Shown: piece after piece, positions 1 to 10,412 of the stretch
Numbering within the stretch: position 1 is the stretch's first letter
Layout of the letters: each line of letters begins with the position of its first letter
Assembly (NCBI RefSeq): GCF_014839805.1
Contig: NC_051126.1
Span: 2,240,609-2,304,608 of the forward strand
Reading direction: 5' to 3'
Length of the DNA stretch: 64,000 bases
Source of the DNA: Manduca sexta
Taxonomy: Eukaryota; Arthropoda; Insecta; Lepidoptera; Sphingidae
Made by a program: the position numbers and the translations under genes
The notes under the pieces: model-generated
Told to the model about the DNA's origin: nothing
Seen by the model: the letters and a program-made list of their open reading frames with translations, nothing else
Database searches by the model: none

Positions 1-554
1 AAGTAATTGAGTATACACGACCGCGAAATTCACTACGGCGGGATACAAAGGCGGACTCTTCATTTTAAATTCATGACATTTAAAAAGGTCCAACCGCACA
101 GCTCAGCATCATGACTCTCTAGATCGCTTTTAACATTTATATTGATTAAACAATCAGTCTTTAACTAAACAATGGGTCTTTAGAATTTCCCGCCCTCACA
201 CCCACCACTAAAACTCCTGTAAGCCAGGATCAGCAGTGGCACGCGTTATGACACCAAGCAGTGAAGCTCGGCGAGTCTCAGGGAAAACTAATTTATAATT
301 ATCCCGCAACGAACTCAATCAAATAGAAAGGTAGGGAGGAGTTGAAATATTAATAATAAAAACAACGGGTCTGTTAATTTAGGATGTTTGTGCCCGATCA
401 GATGCAACAACCCTACCCTGTAAACCCGCAATGGTGTCACAGTCTCACATATTGTGTCCTGGCATAGTCTATAAGTATCTATCCAGCTAGGTAGAACTAA
501 AATTCTTTCAATCATTGAAACACACATTTCTAGACTTCATTCTGATTATCGTAT
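1..554. other. Unannotated AT-rich DNA
   Basis: No repeat family, splice-like structure or convincing reading frame was recognised here. The minus-strand frame at 315-527 has no recognisable motif and is treated as chance. Confidence 0.5.
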
Positions 555-775
555 GCACCTATCAGTGGCAAAAGGTGATAATTTCCAAAAGGGAACCCGA
601 CACAACATAAAGATACTAATAAGCATGAATGCGGTCTGCAAATCGTTCCAATGATAATTAGAAGAATCTTATTATCATATCATATCATACCATATCATAT
701 CATGTAGAATTTATGTCTCTACATAAGGAAGGAAGCTGACAGAAATCGGGTTACGTAGATCCGTCATCACTGGTA
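555..775 (+). repeat. Rep-I copy 1 (dispersed repeat)
   Basis: This shares a diverged core with 63262-63435 in the same orientation. Shared blocks include the stretch around CCCGACACAACATA, the block GCAAATC(G/A)TTCCAATGAT and the block GCAGAAATCGG. A CATAT-type microsatellite (674-703) interrupts this copy but not the other. The element class is unknown; only the recurrence is seen. The minus-strand frame over copy 2 is probably a by-product of the repeat. Confidence 0.6.
674..703. repeat. CATAT pentanucleotide microsatellite
   Basis: About six imperfect copies of a 5-bp unit (ATCAT/CATAT) lie inside Rep-I copy 1. They are absent at the matching place in the copy near 63.3 kb, so the array grew after the copies separated. 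Confidence 0.75.
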
Positions 776-1159
776 CTTAGTCCTTACTCTGCTAAAGAAA
801 CAAAATCTAGAAAACTGCATTCGCAAACCCCCAAGCACCCAGCAACATGCAAATTCAGACATCCATCGCGTCCATTGATAGTCGGCCGTCAGAATCAAAA
901 CCACGGGACATAAATAGTAAAACCGAGACAGACTCCGGCGAATGGCGTTTAAAGAACAATGTAATGTAATATATGGTGGAGCTGCCAGCGGCGGCTGCGT
1001 TACCGTTGGACGGAAGCCAGGCCTTACCATTATAAACCCCTTAATATCATCCCAGTTAGATTTTAAACATCATACTGTGATCTGGTTGATGGGATAATTG
1101 AAGTTGATACGTCTATTAGAGCCGTGGGGAGGTTTGTTTGTTTTTCGTTTAATCCAATT
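776..1159. other. No recognised element
   Basis: An 87-codon minus-strand frame crosses this stretch (767-1030), but its translation shows no motif I know. The GC-richer patch at 980-1025 is unexplained. Confidence 0.4.
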
Positions 1160-1350
1160 TCTAGAACACTCATGATTTCTTATGTTTAAGCGAATGTTAG
1201 ACATTAAAATTAAACTATTTTTTGGATTTTATCGCGGTGACCTCTGAGTGAGCATGAACGCTGCAACGTTTTCGAAACGTTGGGAGAAAACTAAAATATT
1301 AAAACCGCGATAAAATCCGAAAATAGTTTCATTTTAATCTCTAGAACACT
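1160..1350. mobile_element. MITE-F copy 1, inverted-repeat element
   Basis: The left arm (about 1171-1240) contains ATGATTTCTTATG, GCGAATGTTAGACATT and GGATTTTATCGCGGT. The right arm (about 1306-1338) is the complement, ACCGCGATAAAATCC followed by an AGTTTCATTTTAAT block, and is shortened. The core holds CGAAACGTTGGG. Related copies lie at 24005, 27793, 41425 and 50080. The 11-bp sequence TCTAGAACACT flanks both sides (1160-1170 and 1340-1350). It may be a target duplication, but GAACACT also precedes the copy at 24 kb, so part of it may belong to the element. It is non-autonomous with no transposase. Confidence 0.7.
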
Positions 1351-1764
1351 GTTTTGATAATGAAAAGTCTTTCAATAAAGGAAGCTATACCACATTCTTT
1401 ATTCTAAGGACGGACTTTTATGTATACTGCGTATATTGAGCTGGCGATTCCTTCATAACCGAATTTCGGCTACAGCGGCCAATCTCAACGGAGATCAACG
1501 CAGGACATTTTATAGTCCACAAGTGTATGGGCAATACACAGATGCACTTTCTGTTCCTTCACTCTCATAATACGGTGAAACAGCAATCCGATATGACCGG
1601 AGAGAGTTCAGGAGCAGGATCAAAGTTTTACGTGCTAAACCATATTACCACATATACAAGAAATCCGTTGTATACCTAATATTGTTAGTCATGTGTGTTT
1701 TTTATAATTTATTTTTGTTGTTTTATGTGAGTGTAGAAAAAAGCAAAAGCCAGTCTTATTTATC

Positions 1765-1930
1765 TTACTTATTACTAATATTATAAATGCGAAAGATTCT
1801 GAAACGTTTGTTAGAAATAAACGCAGAAATGTCTGAACGGATTTGGATGAAATTTTGCACATGAGTAGACTAGGCGTGAGTTTTCGTATGTGACATTCAC
1901 TAACAGACAGCAAATCGGTATCTAGCTCGA
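1765..1930 (+). repeat. Heli-H-like repeat fragment
   Basis: This carries the typical block of an ATTATAAATGCGAAAG start followed by CTGAACGGATTTGGATGAA. It is a diverged 5' part of the dispersed family seen intact at 60500-61009 and in other fragments. It has no coding capacity. Confidence 0.5.
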
Positions 1931-2667
1931 AGACCATGATTTTTTTGAACGAGTTTCTTCTTTTAAAGGATTTATGAACATTAGGCACAAAGCCACTTAC
2001 AAAAAACATTCACTCTAAATCTATGCTCCTAAAATTTTGATAATCCCATCGTACTATATATACTAGTCCATCTAACATTTTAGTTAGGTGCTCCGATCGA
2101 CCGAGTTCAACCGGATTAATTAGTCGCCTGTTGAAACGCCACGTGATTGTCAATATAATTGGCTCTTTTTACATTTTTGCCGGCGTTGAAAATTGGCTTT
2201 TTTCGAGTGTATTTCGACGCTCGCCGTGGTTCTTGATAATTGTGTGGATGAAGGCGTGAAGGAATAAATATTCATTGTAAAATTATAAATTTATTTCAAA
2301 AAATTTATAGTGGTATGTTTGTGGGAAATCAGAGGAATTATAGGTTGCGTGTTGCAATAAATAATTATTCGACTGGGAAAATAGAGTCTTGGGTAAATCT
2401 GGTGCTGGGACATATTTAAATTAATCCCTAAAAAATGTTGTTTTACTAACACTAAGAAAGATTGACCTTGTATAATGCATTTTATAAATATAATGAGATT
2501 ACAGGTACATACAATAAGTAGAAGATTTATGTGAAACGGTTTTAAAAGTGCATTTTGTCCATTGGAAATTAAATCATTTGTTATTTCGCTGGCTCACAAA
2601 TTTCTATTTTATATTTGATGTGCAAATTGGATTATATATTATAATAAGTTCTTTAGTTTTCTTCAAT
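1931..2667. other. No recognised element
   Basis: AT-rich DNA with short homopolymer runs. No dispersed family or gene signal was recognised. Confidence 0.4.
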
Positions 2668-2803
2668 GACAATTTCCAATAATTCCCAAAGATAAATAAA
2701 GGTAACCATGAATTATGTTTTAAAATTTTAACATGAAAATTTTAAATCTCGTTTTTGTAACATAAGTAATAATTAACATAGCACCTTGTAATATCGAGCC
2801 AGT
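2668..2803 (+). repeat. Rep-O copy 1
   Basis: This resembles 42242-42383 in the same orientation. Both have TTTCCAATAAT followed by AAGATAAATAAAGG and ACCATGA, and both end with CCTT(G/A)TAATA and GAGCC. The middle has diverged. The element class is unknown. Confidence 0.5.
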
Positions 2804-3128
2804 ATTTATAGACTAGAAAATTTTATTCCAAACGTATACCAACTTCGCAAAGTTAATTCCCATATAAATGTTAAAATCACTTATAAGTAAGCTACTCTTA
2901 AAGTAATATTGGAACTTATTAAATATCTTTAAATGGATTCCACGCTGTTAATAAACGTAGGCATTTGATATGAATGTTACATAATCTAACTTGTTATTAT
3001 TAAATAACTTACGTCAGCAGTGTAGGGTATCACGCCAACAAGAAAATCAGGGACAATCGTCCCAATACCAACTGTATAGAAAGCAATGTCCCAGTATCTC
3101 ATAGTATGGTGGAGAGAAACTGAAATAA

Positions 3129-3398
3129 TCTATATATATAAAAATGAATCCCTATTTCCCTTGGTCACGCCATCACGCGTGAACAGCTGGACCGATTTCA
3201 CTTTTTTTTTGTGTCTCTTATTGTCAGTAGAAGGTTCTTATGAAAGAATTAATTCAAAAAATTGCGCGGATAATTAAAAAAACTTTACGACAATTAATTT
3301 TACATAACTGTCAGTGGTTTGAAATAACTGTTAGCGATCGACAGAATGCGCGCGTGCATACATAGTTAAGACAGGACAACGTCTGTCGGGTCAACTAG
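3129..3398 (+). mobile_element. Non-autonomous Helitron (Lep1-like)
   Basis: The element starts TCTATATATATAAAAATGAA at 3129 and ends CTAG at 3395-3398. It sits between a host A (3128) and a host T (3399), which is the Helitron insertion rule with no target duplication. A stem GACAG (3370-3374) pairs with CTGTC (3383-3387), leaving 7 nt before CTAG, as expected for a Helitron 3' end. The internal phrase AGCTGGACCGATTTCAC is typical of lepidopteran Lep1-type repeats, recalled from knowledge and not searched. There is no Rep/helicase frame. Confidence 0.8.
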
Positions 3399-3447
3399 TA
3401 GATAATAAATTTAGATGGATGATCTAGCCAGCGATGATGACTCGATT

Positions 3448-3690
3448 ATGGATGACTGCCTCGGTGGCGTAGTTGTATTACGGTACAACTGCACTGAGGT
3501 TCGATCCCCGGGCTGGGCAGTGATATAATTTTTTTCTTTTTTCAGTCGGAATCTGGAATTAGTGCCCGATATGGTGATATGCTCACACCCTTTCCGTCAT
3601 GGGACGGAATACACAGGACGGTAAATGGGTGCACAAGTTTCGTCTCTGCCTACCCTTCAGGGAATAATGACGTAAGTAGTGATAGAAGCA
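3448..3690 (+). mobile_element. SINE-B copy 1
   Basis: This is a tRNA-derived SINE. The head TGCCTCGGTGGCGTAGTTGT contains the pol III A-box region, and GGTTCGATCC is the B box (about 3512). The body carries the family signatures TGCCCGATATGG, CATGGGACGGAATACAC and a CCCTTCAGGG end. It is diverged, with a T-run insertion near 3530. It lies 50 bp downstream of the Helitron. Confidence 0.8.
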
Positions 3691-3825
3691 GTTCTATACC
3701 ACAAAATACTAAGTACCTGAATAGTTCTCGCCACCTATCGGCCGATTACAATTATCGATCCTAAACTAAATTTTCGATCTGCTCTCAAGAATAAAGTAAT
3801 CAAAATATGTCAAATATACTATTGG

Positions 3826-4143
3826 TACTGGTCGTCCTGGTGGTAAATCTCTCATATGTGAAACTCCGCCTGAGTAGGTACGACTGCAAAGTCTATTTCT
3901 GCCGCCAAGCAGCAGTGTGTAGTCACTGATTTGTTCTGGTTTGCAGAACATTGTAGCGAGTGTAACTACTGGACATAATAAGACTTAACATCTCATGTCT
4001 CAGGATGTCGAGCGCAGTGGAATACCAAACAAAACTTTGTTATACAAGGTGATGGTAGTGTTTCTACTGTTTATGGGCGGTCGTATCGCGTACCATCAGG
4101 CGAACGGCAAGCCCGTCTCGTCATTCAAGACAATAAAAAAAGC
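3826..4143 (+). mobile_element. Rep-C copy 1
   Basis: Long diverged copy of a dispersed repeat. Hallmarks are CTGCCGCCAAGCAGCAGTG, GTGTAACTACTGGACATAAT, TTTCTACTGTTTATGGGCGG and CATCAGGCGAACGGCAAG, with an AATAAAAAAA tail at about 4132. The A-tail and fixed 3' end suggest a retrotransposon 3' region or a SINE. No coding remnant is visible. Confidence 0.75.
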
Positions 4144-4779
4144 TTTAATCTGATTAGTCTATTTTCGCAATCGATCGCAAAACGCGATTAATATCGTTAA
4201 TTAAAATCGGCCATATACTGACAATCAACGGCACTGCATCGATCTATATAAACTGATTGAAAACATAATTTTCCATAACGTTATGGGTTATAGTTGGTTA
4301 GATTAGCAGAATTGTGCAACCATTGTTGATACGGTTGGAAGAATACTGCAGATGATGTAATTTTAAATATTATGAAATTTAATTTCTATAATGTCACTGA
4401 CTAATACATAGTAGTACCATGTTTTGAATTACAATGTAAAAAAAATTGTTGCACTATCCAGTGAAGGATATAGCATTTGTTCCCATTATCTATCAGTGGT
4501 GGACAAAAGGTAGGGACATTGGGAATAGACGCATTTATCAGAAATTCTTTCATAAAACAAACTCGTCTCCAAAAGATGGAATTCTACGTTGAAACTCGAA
4601 TACTAGTCAGTTACAACTGCATTCAATGTGCAACTTTGACTCGGAGCGGTGGAACTTTACATAAAAATACAAATTGACAATAGAGTAGCGAGACAGGCGC
4701 GGACCCAGGCAGCAGATATGGTCTTCGTATCAAATGCTCTGTAAAACACGTTATGCTTCCCTGCAAAAGGTTTTACATT
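4144..4779. other. No recognised element
   Basis: AT-rich DNA. It includes the 14-nt palindrome CCATAACGTTATGG near 4273. Nothing else could be supported. Confidence 0.4.
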
Positions 4780-4875
4780 CGTTTATCCTTTAATAAAAAT
4801 TTTGAAGTTTGTGAAGATGTTTGGGTGCTTGTTAAAAGTTAACGCTGAATGGATTTGGATGAAAGGTACATTGAT
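4780..4875 (+). repeat. Heli-H-like repeat fragment
   Basis: A short fragment with GTTAACGCTGAATGGATTTG followed by GATGAAA, matching the 5' portion of the dispersed family seen at 1765 and, reversed, at 12000 and 42500. Confidence 0.4.
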
Positions 4876-4901
4876 AAATAATAAATAATAATAATACATT
4901 G

Positions 4902-5172
4902 AACCAAAGTAACAGACATAGGCCTTAGAGTTGCGAAACTCAAGTGGCAAGGCAGGACACATAGCTTGTAAAACTGATGGCCGTTGGGACAGAAAGTTCT
5001 GGAGTGGCGACCACGAACCGGAAGACGCAGCGTAGGCAGGCTCTACACGAGATATGACGGACGACCTGGTGAGGGTCGCTGGAGTCCGATGGATGAGGGC
5101 GGCCCAGAACCGGTCCCTGTGGCGCTCAATAGGGGAGGCCTATCTCCAGCAGTGGACGATTCCCGGCTGAAA
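4902..5172 (+). pseudogene. RTE-type LINE, C-terminal coding remnant
   Basis: Reading the plus strand across frames recovers the C-terminal end of an endonuclease/reverse-transcriptase polyprotein. The pieces are TKVTDIALRVAKLKWQ (4914 on), AGHIACKTDGRW, QKVLEWRPRTGRRSVGR, TDDLVRVAGVRWMRAAQ, then NRSLWRSIGEAYLQQW and a stop at about 5172. At least three frame changes separate the pieces, so it is dead. The pattern of a Trp-rich tail ending EAYxQQW is characteristic of RTE-clade LINEs abundant in Lepidoptera (family knowledge). Endonuclease and polymerase core motifs are absent, so the copy is heavily 5'-truncated. The 63-codon frame at 4984-5175 is a mixture of two of these frames. Confidence 0.8.
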
Positions 5173-5871
5173 TGATGTACATTGATATGATATTAAAACA
5201 GATAAATATATAAGTTTATATATTCCACTTTTTATCATAGAAAAATGCACAGTGAGGTTTATTAAACGAAAAGAATTTCACGAGAGTGAAGCCGCAAAAT
5301 CAAATTCATACAGACATTTAAGAATTTAGAAAAAACAAATGAACAAATAATTTCGACTCTAGGTGGTCACGATTAGTAGCCCTTACATCCGTCTCTGAAT
5401 CAAAATCAATCCGCCGTCGGATAGCAGCAGGGTACAAAATTGCGCCCAATCATCGCAAACAACCAGGACGCAACTAAAGTGAATTCATTCGCCAAACTAA
5501 ACAATTTTGCTATTGTAAAGTTTAAAGAAAACTTGACAAGTTTCCAAGTGTTTTATACACGAACGGTTCGCAAACCTCAGGTAAACGGGGATGCCAGTTT
5601 TAGGCTCGTCGCACAGCTGCGTTATCAGCCGTGACGTGGACGACAAAAATTATTCAAGTGAAACGGCGGTTTTGCTGTTGCTTTTCACGTAAAAAAGTGG
5701 GTAGAAAAACTGCAGCTTCACTGACCGTAGTGTTACCAGCTCCATACATTCTCTTTTATTTATACCCTCAGTTCTACACCTAAGCGGTCAGCAAACGCAC
5801 CAACAATACTTCTGTCAACGTAGGTATATACTTACAAATAATTTTGCTTATTTGGATTTATGGAAAAGTCT
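5173..5871. other. No recognised element
   Basis: Mixed-composition DNA. The 64-codon plus-strand frame at 5440-5634 has no recognisable motif or splice context. Confidence 0.35.
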
Positions 5872-6150
5872 TAGTGGTAGGTCTCTCACACGTGAGAGTC
5901 TGCCTGGGTAGGTACCAACGCAATGATTATTTCTGCCGCCAAGCAGCCATGTGTAATCACTGTTGTGTTCCGGTTTGAAGGACATTATAGCCAGTGTAAC
6001 TACTGGACATAATGAGATTTACACTGCACTGGAATACCAAAGAATACTTTGTAATTCAAGGTGTTGCATGGTGTTTCTACTGTTTATGGGCGGTCGTATC
6101 GTCTTACATCAGGCGAACGGCAATCTCGTGTCGCCATTTAAAGCAATAAA
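5872..6150 (+). mobile_element. Rep-C copy 2
   Basis: Well preserved from the 5' motif GGTAGGTCTCTCACACGTGA through CTGCCGCCAAGCAGCCATG to the AATAAAAAAA tail (about 6146). It carries a roughly 30-bp internal deletion at the stretch corresponding to the ATCTCATGTCTCAGG block of other copies. It is fused directly at its A-tail to a LINE 3' tail. Confidence 0.8.
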
Positions 6151-6195
6151 AAAAGGCCTTTGCCCAATATTGGGACATTATAGGCTGATATAATA
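6151..6195 (+). repeat. LINE 3' tail fragment
   Basis: In the right frame it reads KAFAQYWDIIG then a stop. This is the same peptide end as LINE fragments at 50680-50815 (EAFAQHWDIIGY) and 25940-26040. The 45-bp scrap begins exactly where the Rep-C A-tail ends. Confidence 0.65.
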
Positions 6196-6537
6196 CAGGA
6201 CAATTGCTTATTTATGTATCATAGATTAATTCTCTTTCCTCGCTATCCAGACTTACTGTTGTATATATTTATATATCTTAATATAATACGATGTAAAGGT
6301 ATCGTCACGTTCGGTACGGTCTTAGAAATCACGTTACGTATGCAACGAACCTTACATTGTTCCGGGCATATTGAATATTTATCATAAGTGATGTTTCATT
6401 TTGAATCTTGAGAGTTACTTATTGTTATGGCACCAGAATGTTATAGAGTAATTCTTACTTAATACTAAAATTATAATTTAGATGTTTTTACTATTTAAAG
6501 GGATGGTACTTATGCTAAACGTACTAACGTATGTGGG

Positions 6538-6905
6538 TTTTTCAAAAAAAAAGTTTTCCGGGATAAAAGTAGCCGATCTTCTTTGTCATTTTTCAAGCCT
6601 ACTCTGCAGTGAATTTCATTAAAATCGGTTCAGTGAACTAGGCGTGGAAGTATACCATACGAACAGAGATATTTTTGCATTTATTATATTACTAGCTTTT
6701 GCACGGCGCTTGGCTCGCGTGAAGGATTTTAACGGTATAAAAGTCCCGCTATATGTTCTCCCGAGATAGAAAGCCTTTAACCTTCCCAAGGTCTTAAACT
6801 ATCTCCATACCAGATTTCATAAAAATCCGTTCAGTAGGTTTTGAGAAAATCAATAACATACAGACAGACAGAAAAGGGGACTTTGTTTTATAATATGTAT
6901 AGATA
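6538..6905 (-). repeat. Heli-H-like repeat, two abutting pieces
   Basis: The second piece (6691-6905) begins ACTAGCTTTTGC and runs to GGGGACTTTGTTTTATAA. It is the reverse complement of the 3' half of Heli-H (60780-61009), including the terminal CTAG. The first piece (6538-6690) has the related phrase TTTCCGGGATAAAAGTAGCC and an AAAATCGGTTCAGTG block. Both are decayed and non-coding. Confidence 0.6.
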
Positions 6906-7204
6906 AAGGGTTCGAAAGGGACACTTATAACTTGTTTTTTACGGATTCGTGCGCTACTTGAGTATTCACGTGGATCAATTTACTGGATTTACATACATAA
7001 TACGAATGACAATGCAAATGGTATTGCTCTTATTTTAATTTCTTCACAATTCTTTATGCAAAGTGTTAATTATTTTCTTTGTAGTGGCTTTTGATTTTTA
7101 TTTTTCGTTAAAAGTTTTTATACTATAAATCTTACACATGTAAATAAAGTATCTGATAATTCTTACTATCATTCAATATCTGAGAACGAATAAATGATTA
7201 TCAT

Positions 7205-7275
7205 ATGAAGAATCTTTGGGAGAGGCCTATGTTCAGCAGTGGACTTTATGTGGCTAATGATGATAATCATAATGA
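7205..7275 (+). pseudogene. RTE-type LINE 3' tail
   Basis: The frame reads ESLGEAYVQQWTLCG then a stop, followed by an imperfect GATGATAATCATAATGA tail. It matches the last codons of the remnant ending at 5172 (SIGEAYLQQWTIPG). It is an extremely 5'-truncated insertion of about 70 bp. Confidence 0.7.
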
Positions 7276-7324
7276 AGTATCAGGGAATACCTTTAACGAT
7301 ATTTCAGATAAGCAATGTATTCCT

Positions 7325-7515
7325 GCTTAAGTCTCGGGTCCGGCAAATTATCTATAATTCTCAGCTGGAAATCTGAAATTTGTGCCCAACATGGCGAAAG
7401 GTTCGCGTCCTACCAGATCCTGAGACGAAATACACACGGCGATAATTAAGTGCACCAGTTGCACCTCTAACTACGCTTTCGTGTATAAAAGGCGTGAGTA
7501 TGTGTATGTGTGCAA
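7325..7515 (+). mobile_element. SINE-B copy 2, 5' truncated
   Basis: Starts within the B-box region (GTCTCGGGTCCGGCAAA) and continues with the family body (TTTGTGCCCAACATGGCGA) to a GTATGTGTATGTGTG tail. The tRNA head with the A box is missing. Confidence 0.65.
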
Positions 7516-9189
7516 TGTAGTGGAATCCCTAAATAAATTCTGATCACGAACCAAGATACCTTCTACTCTACTCAAGTAATGTGCCTTCGTATCCGATCTC
7601 AGTCAGTCAGTCAGCCAGTCTCAGTCATACTCGTCCGAGAAGTAAAGAACCATCAAGCGATGCACTTGCTTACTACAGAAGACAATAACTCAAACCTCGA
7701 CGCCAATGCAAAAATCACGTCTCAACAAACACAATGAAGTTAATAAATCTCGTTAACGACCGCAAGCGTGACACCGCTCTCATTATGACTACGTGACATT
7801 CGGAGCACGCTCCATACGAAATCCCAACCACAGTGTACAGTTACTAAGCGTTTGAGGTGAGCTGTGAGTGATGTCTGCGTGCTTATTCTGGTGACACGTC
7901 GATTCCTTTGATGGCGTGACGTGACGTAATGAGCAGTCTATCAGTGAGTTCAACACGTTTGGAGATAGAGTGTTTTTATTCGTGTTTTTATTTTATTTAC
8001 GGTATTTCTAGTTTGTTACGATTTATAATCTATTGAAACTTTAAAGAAATTATTCTACTGATATTGATGTTGATTACTATCTTGTTACGGACTTAATAGC
8101 GCTCTATTCTAAAACCAATAAGTTTTTGAATGCCGTCATGTTTCAATAAATTTTTTCCGATGCCCCGAGGTAGAAATTAATCCCCCAATCACCAAGAGTA
8201 ACCTAAGTTACCCGATTCGTGAAACAGACATAACCTTATAAAAAATATTTGCAACAGTACCTACCGCTTACTGAAAACAAACAAGAAATATATCACCTCC
8301 ACTTCATTTCCAGTTTAGCTTCAATAATATCACACACGTCCGCGTGTAATCGAAAACTATTGTTCAGAATAACGACATCCAAAGATTGTTTCTACAATAG
8401 CTTTGATATTAAAATTTAAAGGTCACGTTCTATAAGACTTTTTGATTACAAACAGATTCCATTACATAGACACAAAGAACTTGAATTCTCTATTCAATAG
8501 ACGAACTGTTCCTCCCACACAAATGAGAATAAAAAGTCGGAGAATGGAATCTATCAGATTAAAATGCAAAGCGTCTGCGAGAATATATCAATTAAAACTT
8601 ATGACCTTTATAATTACTTAATTACCTTATTCAAAACGAATTGTTTGAGTAGATATAAGGTAGTACCAATACATTTTTCTTGACCATTATTTCATATAGT
8701 TAGAGTGAATGTTTTAATTGTTTGTTTTGTTCTACGTCACGCTCTCACGATACTAAATAGATCCTTCTAACTCAAGTTGCAAAATTACAACTAATATATC
8801 AAGCAAGACTCATTTCAACTATTAAATCGTTAATTAGATGAAGAAGCGCCACAATAGAGGACAAGTAAATTACATTTGCCGGCCTTAATAGCTTTCTATT
8901 TACGCGGAAAATTCATTAAAAGCCGACGCGAAGAAAAATTGCACGGGACGTCTCAATCCTTTTTCAATAAACCTTTATGTAGCCTCGGTGATGAGGTGTC
9001 CACTTTGAGTTAGGAGACATGTCGATATCGATGTTCTTTTTTACAAGATTTTATTTAACTTGCAATGTTTGTATATTCGGGTTAAATCTTGCAAATGAAT
9101 TTTATTGTAACTCAACCGATTAAGATGAAATTATGTATACACGTTTAGTTTGAATGATGCGTGATTAGATAAATGACGACCTTATAATT
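7516..9189. other. Long stretch without recognised element
   Basis: Holds a short CAGT microsatellite (about 7597-7615) and otherwise apparently unique AT-rich DNA. No reading frame of 60 codons or more. It is the longest repeat-free stretch in the first 20 kb. Confidence 0.4.
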
Positions 9190-9400
9190 CTAATATGGCG
9201 GGCGGCCTAAAATTGACTAGTTATTTTGTGTCAACGTCCATGATGTGGACTTCATATGAAAGGGTTTGCTGAGAACACATAAAATAAAATTACTTCATTA
9301 TTATTCCAATATGGCATATCACCCAAAATGGCGGACCAGTTATTTTTACAAAGTCCTATAATATGAGTATCAAATTAAAGAATTTACTGAGAAAAATTAG
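9190..9400 (+). repeat. Two degenerate tandem units of about 115 bp
   Basis: Unit 1 (about 9190-9280) and unit 2 (about 9306-9400) share the order AATATGGC, AAAATxG, AGTTATTTT, then TATGA and a final TTTGCTGAGAA/TTTACTGAGAA. They are too diverged for a recent duplication and look like an old tandem or a dispersed arthropod-type repeat. Confidence 0.4.
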
Positions 9401-9510
9401 TAGTAAAAAGCATTTAAAAACAAGATTTTATTTAAATGCTATAAAAATAAATAGATCTTTGTTTTATATCGTGTAGAGATAAAAGCTCGTCGCGACATTA
9501 ACCTTTATGA

Positions 9511-9606
9511 AGATCAAGTTACATGATTATTGTATTATTTACACAAGTAAATTTGGGCAAGATCAAATTCAACAATTATTCTATTATCTACACAAGTAAA
9601 TCTGGA
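9511..9606 (+). repeat. Two-copy tandem duplication, 49-bp period
   Basis: AGATCAAGTT at 9511 and AGATCAAATT at 9560 begin two copies. Each continues into ATTATTxTATTAT(T/C)TACA and CACAAGTAAAT(T/C)TGG. Roughly 85% identity by eye. Confidence 0.65.
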
Positions 9607-9859
9607 TTCAATTTCAGAAACTTTAAAGAGAAATAAAGACGTAATTTTTTTCTATTGCGTATGTCAGCAAACAAGTATTTGGGTTACCTGTAAGCATCCG
9701 CTTTTATAAATGATGTACACGTTCCCAACCGTAAAGGGAACAAGTAGGGATTAAGGGGCTTTTGGTTTACAAAACGCGGCACCAAGATATCACTTCACAT
9801 CAATTTTACTTACAATTTGTACTTTGAATTTCTATTTATTTATAGTCTTAAGAGAAGAA

Positions 9860-10180
9860 GCGACGATAGCGTAGTTGGCAGTGGAATGGACTGCCGAGAC
9901 GAATGTCCGCAAGTTCAAAACCGAAACTAAGACCTCTCTATCTTTTCTAAAATCATGTGTATTCTATGTATATTATAGCGTGCTTTAACGGTGAAGGAAA
10001 ACATTGTGAGGAAACCTGCATACCTTAGAAGTTCTCTATAAAAAATTTGAGGGTACGTGAAGTTTACCAATCCGCACTAGGCCAGCGTAGTGGACCAAGG
10101 CCTAATCCCTCTCAGTGGTAGAGGAGGCCCGTGCTCGCAGTGGGACAGTACATAATACTGATAATATTATTTATTATTTT
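9860..10180 (+). mobile_element. SINE-A copy 1
   Basis: Near full length. The head is GCGACGATAGCGTAGTTGG (A-box region), followed by GACTGCCGAGACGAATGTCC, GGTGAAGGAAAACATTGTGA, CCAATCCGCACTAGGCCAGC and a TAATATTATTTATTATT tail. The B-box is decayed. A possible imperfect target duplication is TTTATAGTCTTA (9839-9850) against TTTATAGCTTA (10178-10188). Confidence 0.85.
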
Positions 10181-10211
10181 ATAGCTTACCCACATATTCA
10201 TATACGATTTT

Positions 10212-10412
10212 TATAGAAGGATTTTCTGACAGCTTGCCGTTTATTCAGCTTTGTTTATCTGACAGCCAACTAGATTAAATTTGTATCTCAATATTAGCCA
10301 ATCACAACGGCACTATGTCTACTCACTGCGAAGGCTGCCATGCCGTCAGCACTGAGAAACAGACTTGTTATCATAGCAATGCTCCGTCCTTAGTTAAAAA
10401 ACGTCTATGAAT
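10212..10412 (-). repeat. Rep-J copy 1
   Basis: This is the reverse complement of 63573-63779 over about 200 bp. Shared blocks include ATTCATAGACGTT, AAGGACGGAGCATTGCT, AACAAGTCTGTT, CAGTGCTGACGGCATGGCA and GAATCTAGTTGGCTGTCAG. It is non-coding and its class is unknown. Confidence 0.75.

Noticed and set aside
4984..5175. A 63-codon hypothetical protein
   Set aside because: It mixes two frames of a frameshifted LINE remnant.
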